Shown: positions 1 through 8,884 of the stretch, piece after piece | Layout: the number at the start of each line of letters is the position of its first letter | Numbering within the stretch: position 1 is the first letter of the stretch | Made by a program: the position numbers and the translations under genes | Source of the DNA: Spirochaetaceae bacterium | GTDB taxonomy: Bacteria; Spirochaetota; Leptospiria; Leptospirales; Leptonemataceae | Assembly (NCBI GenBank): GCA_002730875.1 | Contig: PCBI01000019.1 | Span: 124,001 to 188,000, forward strand | Direction: 5' to 3' | Length of the DNA: 64,000 bases | Notes under the pieces: model-generated | Told to the model about the DNA's origin: nothing | Seen by the model: the letters and a program-made list of their open reading frames with translations, nothing else | Database searches by the model: none

Positions 1-1240
1 CGGTTACTCGAAGCGGAGTGATTCGTTTGATGGTCCAGAAAAACAGAAGGGCCAGACCAAAGGCCCAGGCTGCGTTTACGCCCACGCCGGTGAGCTGAAT
101 CAGAATCTGTTCCATACGGCTCAGGGTTGTGCCGTCCACCTTGGCGAAGCTTTCCGGGTTGCCTACCAGAGCCAGCGCCACGGTTCCCCATACGCCGCAA
201 ACACTATGCACTGTGAATGCGCCAACCACATCGTCCAACCGAAAGGTGTGTTCCAGAACAATTACGAACAGCGCGGCAATCACTCCGGCTACGACTCCGA
301 CGAAGAGCGCCATGCTCGGACTTACCATATGGCAGCCCGCAGTGATTGCTACCAGTCCTCCCAGAACGCCGTTGATTCCATCTTCCACAGCCGGCGCGCC
401 AAATCGCAACCAGCTTACAATCATCGCCGAAAGAGCGCCGCCGGCGGCCGCTATGGTGGTGTTAACCAGAATCAGTGGGATTTCGCTGGTATAGGCCAGG
501 GTGCTTCCGCCGTTGAAACCCAGCCATCCAAACATCAAAATGAACGTTCCCAGCGCGGCTGCGGGGAGGTTGTGTCCTGTGATCTTTCGGGGCTTTCCGT
601 TTTCGTCAAATTTGTCCTGCCTGGCGCCCAACAAAATAATAGCCGCAAGAGCGATCCAGCCGCCGGTGGAATGCACCACGGTGCTGCCGGCGAAGTCAAT
701 AAAGCCGGCCTGGGAAAGCCAGCCGCCGCCCCAGGCCCAATGGCCGAAGACCGGGTAGATCCATAGCGATGCGAAAAGAGAAATCAGGATGTAGGCGCTG
801 AATCGCATACGCTCGGCCACAGCCCCCGATGCGATAGTGGCGGCAGTGCCCAGAAAAGTAGCCTGAAACAGAAAGAATGCAAATGTGGCCGGCTCGGTTA
901 CTCCTTCCAGTAGAAAGGCATCCGTTCCAATCCATCCCATATAAGAGGATCCAAACATAATTCCGTAGCCCAGCGCGAAGAAGGCGATGACACCGATGAA
1001 GAAATCGAACAAATTCTTGAAGGCAACGTTGATGGTGTTTTTGGCTCGCACCATACCGGTTTCCAGCATCAGAAATCCGGCCTGCATGAAGAGAACCAGC
1101 GCCGCGGCAATAATTACCCAGAGAATGTCCGCCTCTGCATGCGAAAAGGCTGCTACCCCTTCGCTTGCCAAAAGCGAAGAAGGAAAACCGAGCAGGGCGA
1201 TGGCAGATACGATTACTGGAAGAGAAAGACGGCGAACCAT
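1..1240 (-). CDS. amt: Ammonium transporter (Amt/MEP/Rh), 3' end outside window
   Basis: Inner-membrane channel protein for ammonium/ammonia uptake. Reading the minus strand from the ATG at 1240 gives an uninterrupted frame of 413 codons that runs off the window start. It opens with a cleavable-looking signal peptide (hydrophobic core, SLLAS near residue 26), as in AmtB. Family marks seen: GFLMLETGMVRAKN near residues 55-68, the conserved Asp in IDFAGS near 182, the first pore His in TVVHSTGG near 190 and the second pore His in FTVHSVCGVWGT near 345. About eleven hydrophobic segments follow one another. No glnK/PII gene is present on the visible (5') side, where it lies downstream of an acyl-CoA dehydrogenase gene. 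The gap before it holds a hairpin at 1394-1450. I found no sigma-54 site upstream. Confidence 0.95.
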   Translation of the reverse strand, partial: MVRRLSLPVIVSAIALLGFPSSLLASEGVAAFSHAEADILWVIIAAALVLFMQAGFLMLETGMVRAKNTINVAFKNLFDFFIGVIAFFALGYGIMFGSSYMGWIGTDAFLLEGVTEPATFAFFLFQATFLGTAATIASGAVAERMRFSAYILISLFASLWIYPVFGHWAWGGGWLSQAGFIDFAGSTVVHSTGGWIALAAIILLGARQDKFDENGKPRKITGHNLPAAALGTFILMFGWLGFNGGSTLAYTSEIPLILVNTTIAAAGGALSAMIVSWLRFGAPAVEDGINGVLGGLVAITAGCHMVSPSMALFVGVVAGVIAALFVIVLEHTFRLDDVVGAFTVHSVCGVWGTVALALVGNPESFAKVDGTTLSRMEQILIQLTGVGVNAAWAFGLALLFFWTIKRITPLRVT

Positions 1241-1393
1241 GTACCCATGGATTTGCTTTATCTATATGTCATCAATGCAAAAACATTCTGAGTGGCCTGT
1301 GCTCTGGGTAGTCTGCGTTAAACGTGGTCCTCAGGCGAAAGCGGCAGGTTCATTTTCTGAATAATGGTCAGGGGTCCTTTTTGCGATGCGAAG

Positions 1394-1450
1394 GAAGGCG
1401 GCGCTAACTTTTGTCCGAAGTTTTAACATTCGGATACAGCGCCGACCTTC
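1394..1450. other. Two-level hairpin in the acd-amt gap
   Basis: An outer stem of 12 bp (1394-1405 with 1438-1450, one bulged A) encloses an inner 6-bp stem TCCGAA/TTCGGA (1414-1419 with 1429-1434). On the plus strand it is followed by a short T run (1451-1455). On the minus strand, the direction in which acd and amt are read, no clean T run follows. It could be the acd terminator, an mRNA-stability element, or a leader structure of amt. The gap 1241-1543 holds no convincing gene. Confidence 0.5.
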
Positions 1451-1543
1451 TTTTTCGAGGAAATCCAGGGCAGGTTGCCAGGTATTTAAGCACTTAGCTC
1501 CCGGGTCGGTGGATCTTGCTTTCCATCCGGCCCGGTTTCTCGT

Positions 1544-2740
1544 TTAGCCCTGCAGATCCTCGTATTTCCTCTTGAGGTCTGCCGAGATATTCTTCTGCAT
1601 CGCTTCGTTCGTGCCGCCGCCAATGCTCAAGAGTATGGCATCGCGTAGCATTCGTTCTACGGGATATTCGCGGATGTAGCCGTAGCCGCCCAGCACCTGG
1701 ATAGCGTTTCGGGCCACTTCTTCGGCCATTCCCGTGGCCACGAGCTTGGCGCTGGCGGCTCCCAGGGAGTTTCGCTTTGTAGGATCCAGGTTGGCCGCCA
1801 CGTTGTACACCAGCGCTCGTGCCGCCTCCCACTTGGCGTAGCTTTCCGCTACCAGTCGTTGGATTTGTCCCATGTCGATCAGAGGCTTACCAAAAGCCTT
1901 CCTGTCCCGGATGGAATACTGACACATCATATCGATGCAACGCCGGGCAATTCCCAGAGATTGGGCCGCCAGAGTCACCCTTTCGATCTCCAGGTTCCGC
2001 ATCATGGAACTGGTTCCCTTGTCTTCTACACCGATTAGATTTTCCGCCGGAATCTCCACGTCGTCAAAGTGCAGGACGGCGGTGCTGGATGCTTTCATTC
2101 CCATCTTTTCTTCTTTCTTGCCCACGCGGAATCCGGGATAGGAAGACTCTACAATAAAGGAGGTGATTTGTCGCTTGCTGCGATCCTCAATCTTGGCATA
2201 GACTATGAAGACATCGCCTTCAAAGCCGTTGGTGATGAACTGCTTGGAGCCGTTCAGTATATATCTGTCGGACTTCTTCTGCACTACGCTCTGAAGTCCC
2301 AGAACGTCGGTGCCCGCGCCGGGTTCGGTCATACCCATGCCGCCGATCTTTTCCCCGCTGATTACTCCGGGTAAATACTTGCGTTTTTGTTCTTCGCTAC
2401 CGCTTACGAAGAGATTGTTTACGAATAAGACCTCATGAGCCAGGTAACTCAATGTAAAGGCCGGGTCCGCCATACTCATGGTTTCATGAACGATGACTTC
2501 CGCTACCGGATCCAGACCGGCTCCGCCGTAGTCCGGAGAAACCGTCAGGCCGAATATGCCCAGTTCGCTTCCCAGCGTATGGAAAAGATCCTTGTTGAAG
2601 GTTTCCTTTTCGTCGTGTTCGGCGGCCTGGGGCTCCAGAACCTGCCAGGTGAACTTCTCCACCATCTCCCGGAGCTGCGCATGCTCTTCGGTGGGATTGA
2701 ATAGATCGTTGGGTGCGGATTGGCTGCTGAGAGTTTGCAT
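1544..2740 (-). CDS. Acyl-CoA dehydrogenase, isovaleryl-CoA-dehydrogenase-like
   Basis: FAD enzyme that introduces the alpha-beta double bond into an acyl-CoA and passes electrons to ETF. It has 398 residues, normal for the family. Seen: GMTEPGAGTD near 136-145 (FAD/substrate loop), GSKQFITNG near 164-172, and QVLGGYGYIREYPVERMLRDA near the C-terminus. The C-terminal position that carries the catalytic Glu in short/medium-chain enzymes (IYEGT) is Gly here (IGGGTNE). Instead Glu253 in EIERVTLAA sits where isovaleryl-CoA dehydrogenase has its base. This argues for branched or otherwise isovaleryl-like substrates, though substrate cannot be fixed from sequence alone. The divergent etfB-etfA pair begins about 630 bp away and supplies the electron acceptor. 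The ATG start lacks a clear ribosome-binding site. Confidence 0.93.
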   Translation of the reverse strand: MQTLSSQSAPNDLFNPTEEHAQLREMVEKFTWQVLEPQAAEHDEKETFNKDLFHTLGSELGIFGLTVSPDYGGAGLDPVAEVIVHETMSMADPAFTLSYLAHEVLFVNNLFVSGSEEQKRKYLPGVISGEKIGGMGMTEPGAGTDVLGLQSVVQKKSDRYILNGSKQFITNGFEGDVFIVYAKIEDRSKRQITSFIVESSYPGFRVGKKEEKMGMKASSTAVLHFDDVEIPAENLIGVEDKGTSSMMRNLEIERVTLAAQSLGIARRCIDMMCQYSIRDRKAFGKPLIDMGQIQRLVAESYAKWEAARALVYNVAANLDPTKRNSLGAASAKLVATGMAEEVARNAIQVLGGYGYIREYPVERMLRDAILLSIGGGTNEAMQKNISADLKRKYEDLQG

Positions 2741-2814
2741 TTTTTCAGAATGTTCTTTTCAGCAAATACTCGCAATCAGATTTGTATCCTTCCGGTTTTT
2801 TTCCAGGTATTGCC

Positions 2815-3156
2815 ATGTGTAGTCTTTGTCTGATCATCTCTGCCGTAGTGGTAATGCTGCTGGGCTACCTTTCCTATCAGATCCAGACCCAGTATCGGTG
2901 GTCCCTTACCAGTGTTCAGGAAAAGAGCGCCGGAGTGATCCACTTCTACCGAACGCACATTGGACGAATGTTCCGGGAAGGGGACTTTGGACGGATTTCC
3001 CTCCAGTGTTCGATTCATTACTTTCTTCTAAATATAGTCGTGCCGCTGCTTTTCTTTGGATTCTTTCTGCGTTCTGATATCAATTTCCTGGGCGTGGTGG
3101 CCGGCGTCGTCACCAGTCTTCAGCTCATGAAGCACGTTTACCCCGGGCATAAATAG
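2815..3156 (+). CDS. Small two-span membrane protein, unknown
   Basis: I do not recognise a family. From the ATG at 2815 (AGG about 8 bases upstream) it encodes about 113 residues. A hydrophobic helix lies at about residues 3-23, a polar loop of about 45 residues with a basic/aromatic patch follows (YRTHIGRMFREGDFG), and a second hydrophobic stretch containing LLFFGFFL lies near 70-105, before a short basic tail. The frame also reads from an ATG at 2782, but that start places a polar tail before the first helix. It is divergent from the acyl-CoA dehydrogenase gene and in the same direction as etfB, 216 bp upstream of it. Hydrophobicity is gene-like, but there is no homology support. Confidence 0.5.
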   Translation: MCSLCLIISAVVVMLLGYLSYQIQTQYRWSLTSVQEKSAGVIHFYRTHIGRMFREGDFGRISLQCSIHYFLLNIVVPLLFFGFFLRSDINFLGVVAGVVTSLQLMKHVYPGHK

Positions 3157-3372
3157 GGCCGGTAGCGGGCCCCCTGAGGCCATCCGCGCGCGCCCCTGAG
3201 CCCTGTTTTGACCAGGTCACATAGGCTCTCATACGGCCGCCCAGCGGGGCCTTTAGCCCGATTGACTACGCGGTTTATTTCATTGACCCGAGTCCTTTAA
3301 GCCAAAATCTGTCCTTCGGTTCGACTGCTTCGGCTTGTCCGAACGATGCAAAATCTAAGGAGCCCTTGCTTT

Positions 3373-4134
3373 ATGAAAATTTTCGTACTGGTAAAACAAG
3401 TGCCCGATACCGAAACATCTATTAAGGTATCCGGCGCCTCAATTGTAGAAACCGGAGTAAAATGGATCGTGTCGCCGTTCGACGAGCATGCTCTGGAAGA
3501 ATCTCTCCGTCTGCGTGAGAAAACCGGCGGCGAGATCACAGCGGTATGTCTGGGACCGGAGCGCTCCGTAGAAGCCCTCCGCACGGCCTACGCTCTGGGT
3601 GTGGACAAAGCTGTTCACCTGAAAGACGACTCTTACAACGTCCTGGATACAGGTTACGCTGCCCGTCTGCTGGCCGCCTATCTGAAAGACCAGGCGCCGG
3701 ATGTAATCCTCACCGGTCATGTGGCCATTGACTCTTCTTCCTCCCTGGTGCCCACCATGGTAGCACAGCTCATGGGTGCCGCCAGCATCAACAATGCGGT
3801 TGAGCTTTCCGTAGAAAACGGAACAGTGAAGGCCAAAAGGGAAATTGAAGGTGGAACCGCCAATATGGAAGTTCCCTCTCCGGCTGTAGTGACCGCTGCG
3901 AAGAACCTGAACGATCCTCGCTATCCTTCTCTGAAAGGCATTATGGCTGCCAAGAAAAAGCAGATCGAAACCGTAGAAGCCTCCTCTCTGGGCGTTCAGC
4001 CTCCGAAGATCGAAGTTACCTCTCTGGAGATGCCTCCGGCGCGTCCAGAAGGCCGAGTGATCGAAGGCGAAGAGCCTGAAGCTAAAGCCGCTGAGCTTGT
4101 TAAACTACTCCGTGACGAGGCCAAAGTCGTTTAA
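3373..4134 (+). CDS. etfB: Electron transfer flavoprotein beta subunit
   Basis: Beta subunit of ETF, which accepts electrons from acyl-CoA dehydrogenases and binds the structural AMP. The start at 3373 is chosen because AAGGAG lies 10 bases upstream and the protein then begins MKIFVLVKQVPDTE, the usual ETF-beta N-terminus. An in-frame ATG at 3346 has no such support. Length is 253 residues, typical. Seen: SPFDEHALEESLRLRE, GVDKAVHLKD, and the ILTGHVAIDSSSSLVP segment, which aligns with the AMP-binding loop of the family. It is followed after 23 bp by etfA in one transcription unit that ends at the terminator near 5144. Confidence 0.96.
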   Translation: MKIFVLVKQVPDTETSIKVSGASIVETGVKWIVSPFDEHALEESLRLREKTGGEITAVCLGPERSVEALRTAYALGVDKAVHLKDDSYNVLDTGYAARLLAAYLKDQAPDVILTGHVAIDSSSSLVPTMVAQLMGAASINNAVELSVENGTVKAKREIEGGTANMEVPSPAVVTAAKNLNDPRYPSLKGIMAAKKKQIETVEASSLGVQPPKIEVTSLEMPPARPEGRVIEGEEPEAKAAELVKLLRDEAKVV

Positions 4135-4157
4135 GGCACGGTAAAAGGGAGAATATA

Positions 4158-5096
4158 ATGTCAGTATTAGCAGTAGCAGAAATCAAGGGCGATGCCCTGA
4201 AAAAAATCTCCAAAGAGCTGGTAAGCGCCGGTCAGAAGATGGGCGGACCTGTAACCGCTCTTCTGATCAATGGTACCGATGACCATGCAAAGGAACTGTT
4301 CAGCGCCGGAGCGGACGTAGTTGTTAAGGCTACCGTATCCGATTACTCTCCGCAAGCCTGGACCAATATTGCTGCCGAAGTAGCCAAAGAAAAGGGCGCC
4401 AAATTCGTATTGCTACCCCATTCCGTACAGGGGCGCGATTTCGCCGGTCGTCTGGCTATCGCTCTAGACGGTACCGCTGTAGCGGACGTGGTAGAAGTAA
4501 AAGGAAGCGGCGACGAAGTGGAAGTTCGCAAGCCAATCTATTCAGGAAAGGCTTTTGCAAACATCAAACTGAAGTCCCCGGCCGTTCTTACCATTCGACC
4601 CAACTCGCAAGAAGTTATTGATCACAAAGGTCCTGAAACCATCGAGGCTACCGAAAGCAACGGTGGCGATGTAAAAGACACTCTGAAAGACGTGGACGCT
4701 TCCGCAGGAAGCACTGTAACTCTGGCAGATGCTTCTATCATCGTTTCCGGCGGTCGCGGTATCAAAGGACCTGAGAACTGGCCCATCCTGCAGGCTCTTT
4801 GTGACACCATCGGCGCGGCTCTGGGCGCTTCCCGAGCGGCTGTTGATGCAGGTTGGATTCCTCACTCTCACCAGGTAGGGCAGACCGGTAAAACGGTATC
4901 TCCTAACTGCTACATCGCCTGTGGTATCTCTGGCGCGATTCAGCACCTGGCAGGTATGGGATCTTCCAAATACATCGTGGCCATTAACAAAGATCCGGAT
5001 GCTCCGATCTTCAAAGTAGCCACCTATGGTGTAGTGGACGATCTGTTCAAAGTAGTTCCTGCTCTGACAGACGAGTTCAAGAAGGTTCTGGGATAA
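4158..5096 (+). CDS. etfA: Electron transfer flavoprotein alpha subunit
   Basis: FAD-carrying subunit of ETF; it passes electrons from acyl-CoA dehydrogenases to the quinone pool through ETF:quinone oxidoreductase, which is not in this window. It has 312 residues. The N-terminal half is the ETF alpha/beta fold (VLAVAEIKGDALKK). The C-terminal FAD domain shows SIIVSGGRGIKGPENW near 195-210, GASRAAVDAGWIP, GQTGKTVSPNCYIACGISG near 244-262 and the closing INKDPDAPIF...VDDLFKVVP. A GGGAG sequence lies 8-9 bases before the ATG. Codon use in etfB and etfA leans to GTA, CTG and TCT, unlike the flanking genes, which suggests high expression. Confidence 0.97.
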   Translation: MSVLAVAEIKGDALKKISKELVSAGQKMGGPVTALLINGTDDHAKELFSAGADVVVKATVSDYSPQAWTNIAAEVAKEKGAKFVLLPHSVQGRDFAGRLAIALDGTAVADVVEVKGSGDEVEVRKPIYSGKAFANIKLKSPAVLTIRPNSQEVIDHKGPETIEATESNGGDVKDTLKDVDASAGSTVTLADASIIVSGGRGIKGPENWPILQALCDTIGAALGASRAAVDAGWIPHSHQVGQTGKTVSPNCYIACGISGAIQHLAGMGSSKYIVAINKDPDAPIFKVATYGVVDDLFKVVPALTDEFKKVLG

Positions 5097-5143
5097 ATCC
5101 GAGACCCGATATCTGCGGCTTTCATCAAAGGCGCAGCGCAAAA

Positions 5144-5170
5144 AGCCTCCGTTCTCGGGGGCTTTTTTTT
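5144..5170 (+). terminator. Intrinsic terminator after etfA
   Basis: Stem AGCCTCCG/CGGGGGCT (5144-5151 with 5156-5163, one G-T pair), loop TTCT, then a run of eight T. It lies about 50 bp after the etfA stop, so it closes the etfBA transcript. Confidence 0.9.
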
Positions 5171-5353
5171 GGAGCCCACCGGGATGCCTAAATTCGATGC
5201 CGTCCAATGGGAGTGCGACCAATTGCCTTCAAAACTCCCCGAAAGATCCGGCCTACAGGAATTGGCGTGACAGTTATACAGAAGCTTCTGATCTTTGAAT
5301 TGTTCGGCGTCGGTGCCTTCTGCCGGCGCCAAAAAGAGAGCCTTCATAAGTAA

Positions 5354-7153
5354 ATGGATCCCACTCTAACACGATCCCAGGCGCATAAGTACTTTGGAGA
5401 GTTGTATCAAAAGGAACGCTCTCCTGATGCGCAGAAGCAGGTGGATGATGTCGTTAAGAATGTGAGCGACATTTTCGTTCGAATCAAGCGCATCGAAGAA
5501 ATCGACGAGCAGTCCGGCGGAGGCTCCCGTGGCGTGGAGACCCGCGGCGACGGAAACCGACGACGCGGCTCCGGCGGTGCGAATCGCGGACCCGCCCGGA
5601 AACCGGCCGCCAAAAAGGCGCCGGCAAAGAAGCCAGGGCCGGCCCCGGCCAAACCAGGCTTCCTGACATCGCTGTTTGGCGGAGATCTGGCAAAATGGGG
5701 CGAGCGCACGGGAACGCTGGATTCCGGATTTCTTGCACTGAACCTTAAGCTCTCCAAATCCGTTCCCCGGGTGTTTGATCAGTTCGATGAGGACAGCATT
5801 ATTACAGCTATTCGAGCTTTTCGTTTCGCGGTGGTGAATGCCTGGGAAAGCTTTCCTCCGGAGAAATACAACATACTGGTTTGCGCCTATCAGCTATTCC
5901 AGGAGCTGATCAAGGTACCGGTTTTGTTCAAGAAACAGGACACGCCGGCTACGATTATTCAGGAGACATTAAAGGCGCAGGTGCTTTATGCCCAACTCCT
6001 AAAAATGCAGGGATGGGAAAAGGTTTTGGTGGACGAGTTCCCCGCCTGGGTGTCCAAAATGGAGGACATATCCAAGCTGGCCAATCAAACCGAAAAGGTA
6101 ATGCGCCAGATTGTTGGTCTGGAGAAGACCAGGCCGAAGCTTTCGGATTGCTTTCTGGCTGTGTATGCGATGGAGCGAAAGAAAATCATGGGCTGGCCCG
6201 AGCTCCTGGATGAGCTAAAAGTCAAGGATCCTGTGATGGACGAGTATCGCGCTCCCGAATCGGTGATGCAGCGAATCCATAAAAAGATTTCCAAACTCAA
6301 AGAAGAAATTCGCACTCGCAAAGAGTCCATTCAGGAAATTCAGGAAATTCGCAAGAACTATTTCAAAACCGACGAAAACGGCCGCGTCACCGTGGATTTT
6401 CTGGACAACATCTTGACCTTCATAATCCGAAAAACTCAACCCGACAAGGCCATGAACGAGGACTACATAAAGTCGCAGAAGTCCGAACCTCATCGCTTAC
6501 TACATCTGCTTCTGGCCGACTACGAAATGACAGTACTCAGTCTGCTTACCGGCACAGTTCAGGTAGATCATGATGCTGGCGGCGTAGGAGATGGTATACT
6601 GTTTAAGTCCGGTCTATTCAAGCTCGAAGCCGATGAAAGCCTGGGTGTACACCGGGAGATGGAAGAGTTCCTGCGCAAGTACAAGAATACGACCTTCACC
6701 TTCCAGGCCTACGTTGCAGGACTAAAGGCCGGAAGCAAGGATGCCATGATTGGCGGCTTTGCGCACGTGGTGGCACGGGCCAACAAGCTGTTCCGTCGAA
6801 CGGTGGCCAGTTTACGCCTGGTATTGCATAACCATGAGCAAGCGGTAGAAAAGGAGGCCAGCGGAAAGGCCAGCGATAACCTTCTCAGAACCAAGTCGTA
6901 CCCTATCGAAGTTCTGGAGCCGTCCCTGCGATTCATTCCCATGCATGATCGTGTGCTGGCAGGCAGTACCCGACTCAATGGGATGAGGGTAGAAGAAGCA
7001 ATAGAAACCATTGTGATGAATCTGTACAACTATCTCTACATTTTCCGGGATGATGAACTTGTTCGAACCCTGGCATCCATCCCCCGATTGAAATCCGAGA
7101 TTCAAGGCATCCAGAAGCGACTGACCCGATACGGCGAAGAAGTGCAGAATTAA
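5354..7153 (+). CDS. Conserved-looking cytoplasmic protein with RGG/PAKK linker, unknown
   Basis: No family recognised. It has 599 residues, no signal peptide and no membrane helix. Residues 1-52 are helical and acidic. Residues 53-80 are Gly/Arg-rich with RGG-like steps, and 81-101 form a basic Pro/Ala/Lys stretch (ARKPAAKKAPAKKPG), as seen in nucleic-acid-binding linkers. From about 105 to 599 it is a regular, mostly helical, charged globular region with a probable coiled coil near 310-335 (KKISKLKEEIRTRKESIQEI). The start is the ATG after the etfA terminator; the ribosome-binding site is weak. It stands alone, followed by a 413-bp gap before pfkA. The linker suggests contact with DNA or RNA, but nothing catalytic is visible. 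Confidence 0.8.
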   Translation: MDPTLTRSQAHKYFGELYQKERSPDAQKQVDDVVKNVSDIFVRIKRIEEIDEQSGGGSRGVETRGDGNRRRGSGGANRGPARKPAAKKAPAKKPGPAPAKPGFLTSLFGGDLAKWGERTGTLDSGFLALNLKLSKSVPRVFDQFDEDSIITAIRAFRFAVVNAWESFPPEKYNILVCAYQLFQELIKVPVLFKKQDTPATIIQETLKAQVLYAQLLKMQGWEKVLVDEFPAWVSKMEDISKLANQTEKVMRQIVGLEKTRPKLSDCFLAVYAMERKKIMGWPELLDELKVKDPVMDEYRAPESVMQRIHKKISKLKEEIRTRKESIQEIQEIRKNYFKTDENGRVTVDFLDNILTFIIRKTQPDKAMNEDYIKSQKSEPHRLLHLLLADYEMTVLSLLTGTVQVDHDAGGVGDGILFKSGLFKLEADESLGVHREMEEFLRKYKNTTFTFQAYVAGLKAGSKDAMIGGFAHVVARANKLFRRTVASLRLVLHNHEQAVEKEASGKASDNLLRTKSYPIEVLEPSLRFIPMHDRVLAGSTRLNGMRVEEAIETIVMNLYNYLYIFRDDELVRTLASIPRLKSEIQGIQKRLTRYGEEVQN

Positions 7154-7566
7154 GTCGGCTTGTTCCCGAGCTTCAGGCAACCGGCTGGCTGGTAGTCTGC
7201 CGTAACCCTGCTGACTCCTGACTTTCTTAACCTGGCCGGCTATTACCCTTCCACAACCTTGCTGGCTCATACCCTTCCGCAGACTCTATCGACTATTGCA
7301 TTTCCAAAGATTGCTGGGGCAAATCGCGCCCAGGAGTCCTGGCGAGGAATGCCAGGTCGGAACCTGACCAGTTCCGGCGAGGAATTGCCCGTCTCCGGGG
7401 CACGGCTCGCCGACCCGGACATTATTTTAGCTGTCTGGTTCAACGGCATTGGGTCTGCTATGAGAACGGCCCATCCCCGGATCGTAAGCTTCCATCGACA
7501 AGAGCTTTGTAACAGGATTTTGTGAATAATGGTTGAAGATTCGACTGCCATACCCACGTTATCGCC
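7154..7566. other. Gap with decayed repeat-like sequence
   Basis: There is no supported gene in these 413 bp. The first 140 bp repeat loosely similar pyrimidine-rich words (CTGACT, CTGGCTGG, ACCCTTCC twice) without a fixed period, resembling the decayed repeats found at other gene 3' ends in the window. The pfkA promoter should lie in the last 150 bp, but no convincing -35/-10 pair was seen. Confidence 0.35.
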
Positions 7567-8778
7567 ATGCTGAAGAAAATTGCAGTACTTACATCCGGTG
7601 GAGATTGCGGTGGTCTAAACGGAGTGATCCGTGGAGTAGCCCTCACCGCACTTAACCGAGGAACTCAGACCTATGTTATTCCCAATGGATATGCCGGGCT
7701 CTATAACCTGGTAGATTTGCCCGGACTCACCGAGCTAACTGAAGACCGACTGGCAGAGATCGCTGTATATCTGGCCGGTAGCGAAGCCGGCAACTCCAGG
7801 GTCAAGATTGCGAAAATCAAGGACGAAAACAAATACGAACGAATCAAGCAGGGACTACGGAAGTTCGGAATCGAAGCAGTAATCATTGCCGGCGGGGACG
7901 ATACCGGATCGGTCGTTGCTGACCTGGCCGAGAAAGGAATCCCCTGTTTGCACGTGCCCAAGACCATGGATCTGGATTTGATGACGTACAGCGTGGGCGG
8001 CGACTCCACTATTAATCGCATCGCTGACTTTGCGCGAGATCTGCGCACTACGGGCCAGACCCATAACCGAATCATTGTAATGGAAGTATTCGGTCGCTAT
8101 GCCGGGCATACCGCTTTTCGTGGAGGCGTGGCCGCGCAAGCCGATGCGGTACTGATCCCGGAAATCCCCGTCGATTTTGATTATCTGTACCAATTCTTGA
8201 AGAAGCGTTTCATGCATCGAGTGGAACTGAGCGATGTTCGCGCTGGTAGCGCCATGGTGCTTGTGGCCGAGGGTTTGCGCGACGCTTCCGGAAAGGAACT
8301 CGTGGATGAGAACTCGCCCGTGGACTCTTTCGGACACAGGAAACTAATGGGCGCCGGAAAATACGTGGTGAAAGAAATCGAAGAACGGATCAAAAAGGAT
8401 ACCGAAATCAGGGACTTCATGGTGCGCACCGGGCAGTTTGTGGAAGGGGTCTACGAAATCCCGGAAGTACGCGAAGTTCGTCCCGGTCACCTGGTGCGAT
8501 GTGGTTTTACGACTCCCATCGACGCCGCCTTTGGTTTGGAGGCCGGCGCAGGGGCCTACTATCTGGCCAGTCAGGGTATCTTTGGCGTAACCGTGGCGGG
8601 TTACAATGACGGAAAGATCAACTACATGGATACCAAGGAAGCGATCGTTCAAAGGCTTGTAGACGAACAAGAGGTGCGCATCTACGAAACCATGGGGACG
8701 AGCTTTGGCCGAAATCCCCAGGGTCTTTCCGATCCCAAATTGGAAAAGATCAGCGGTCGTCCGATCAGACCATACTAA
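7567..8778 (+). CDS. Phosphofructokinase, pyrophosphate-type active site
   Basis: Phosphorylates fructose 6-phosphate in glycolysis. It has 403 residues. Seen: the phosphate loop TSGGDCGGLNG at 9-19; GGDDT at 109-113; PKTMDLD at 131-137 (Thr133, Asp135 and Asp137 match the catalytic TIDND motif); and MEVFGRYAGH near 172-181. The two positions that separate donors are Asp112 (Gly in ATP enzymes) and Lys132 (Gly in ATP enzymes). Both have the pyrophosphate-enzyme residues, so PPi rather than ATP is the likely phosphoryl donor and the reaction would be reversible. This is an inference from known family rules. The gene stands alone and a long hairpin follows it at 8794-8824. Confidence 0.93.
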   Translation: MLKKIAVLTSGGDCGGLNGVIRGVALTALNRGTQTYVIPNGYAGLYNLVDLPGLTELTEDRLAEIAVYLAGSEAGNSRVKIAKIKDENKYERIKQGLRKFGIEAVIIAGGDDTGSVVADLAEKGIPCLHVPKTMDLDLMTYSVGGDSTINRIADFARDLRTTGQTHNRIIVMEVFGRYAGHTAFRGGVAAQADAVLIPEIPVDFDYLYQFLKKRFMHRVELSDVRAGSAMVLVAEGLRDASGKELVDENSPVDSFGHRKLMGAGKYVVKEIEERIKKDTEIRDFMVRTGQFVEGVYEIPEVREVRPGHLVRCGFTTPIDAAFGLEAGAGAYYLASQGIFGVTVAGYNDGKINYMDTKEAIVQRLVDEQEVRIYETMGTSFGRNPQGLSDPKLEKISGRPIRPY

Positions 8779-8793
8779 CCGCGCCGTTCCGTT

Positions 8794-8824
8794 GAAGCCT
8801 GTGACAGAATCCTGTCCAGGCTTC
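8794..8824 (+). other. Long hairpin after pfkA, no U tract
   Basis: GAAGCCTG (8794-8801) pairs with CAGGCTTC (8817-8824) and GACAG (8803-8807) with CTGTC (8812-8816), around the loop AATC with one bulged T. That makes 13 perfect pairs starting 15 bp after the pfkA stop. No T run follows, so it is either an unusual terminator or a 3'-end stabiliser. Confidence 0.6.
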
Positions 8825-8884
8825 CGGTCCCTGTTGCCAGATAGAATCTCTTTTCCAGATCCCTGTGTCTGACGTAATTGACCT

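Noticed and set aside
1241-1380. Sigma-54 promoter upstream of amt
   Set aside because: A TTTGCA word is present, but no GG lies 12 bp before its GC.
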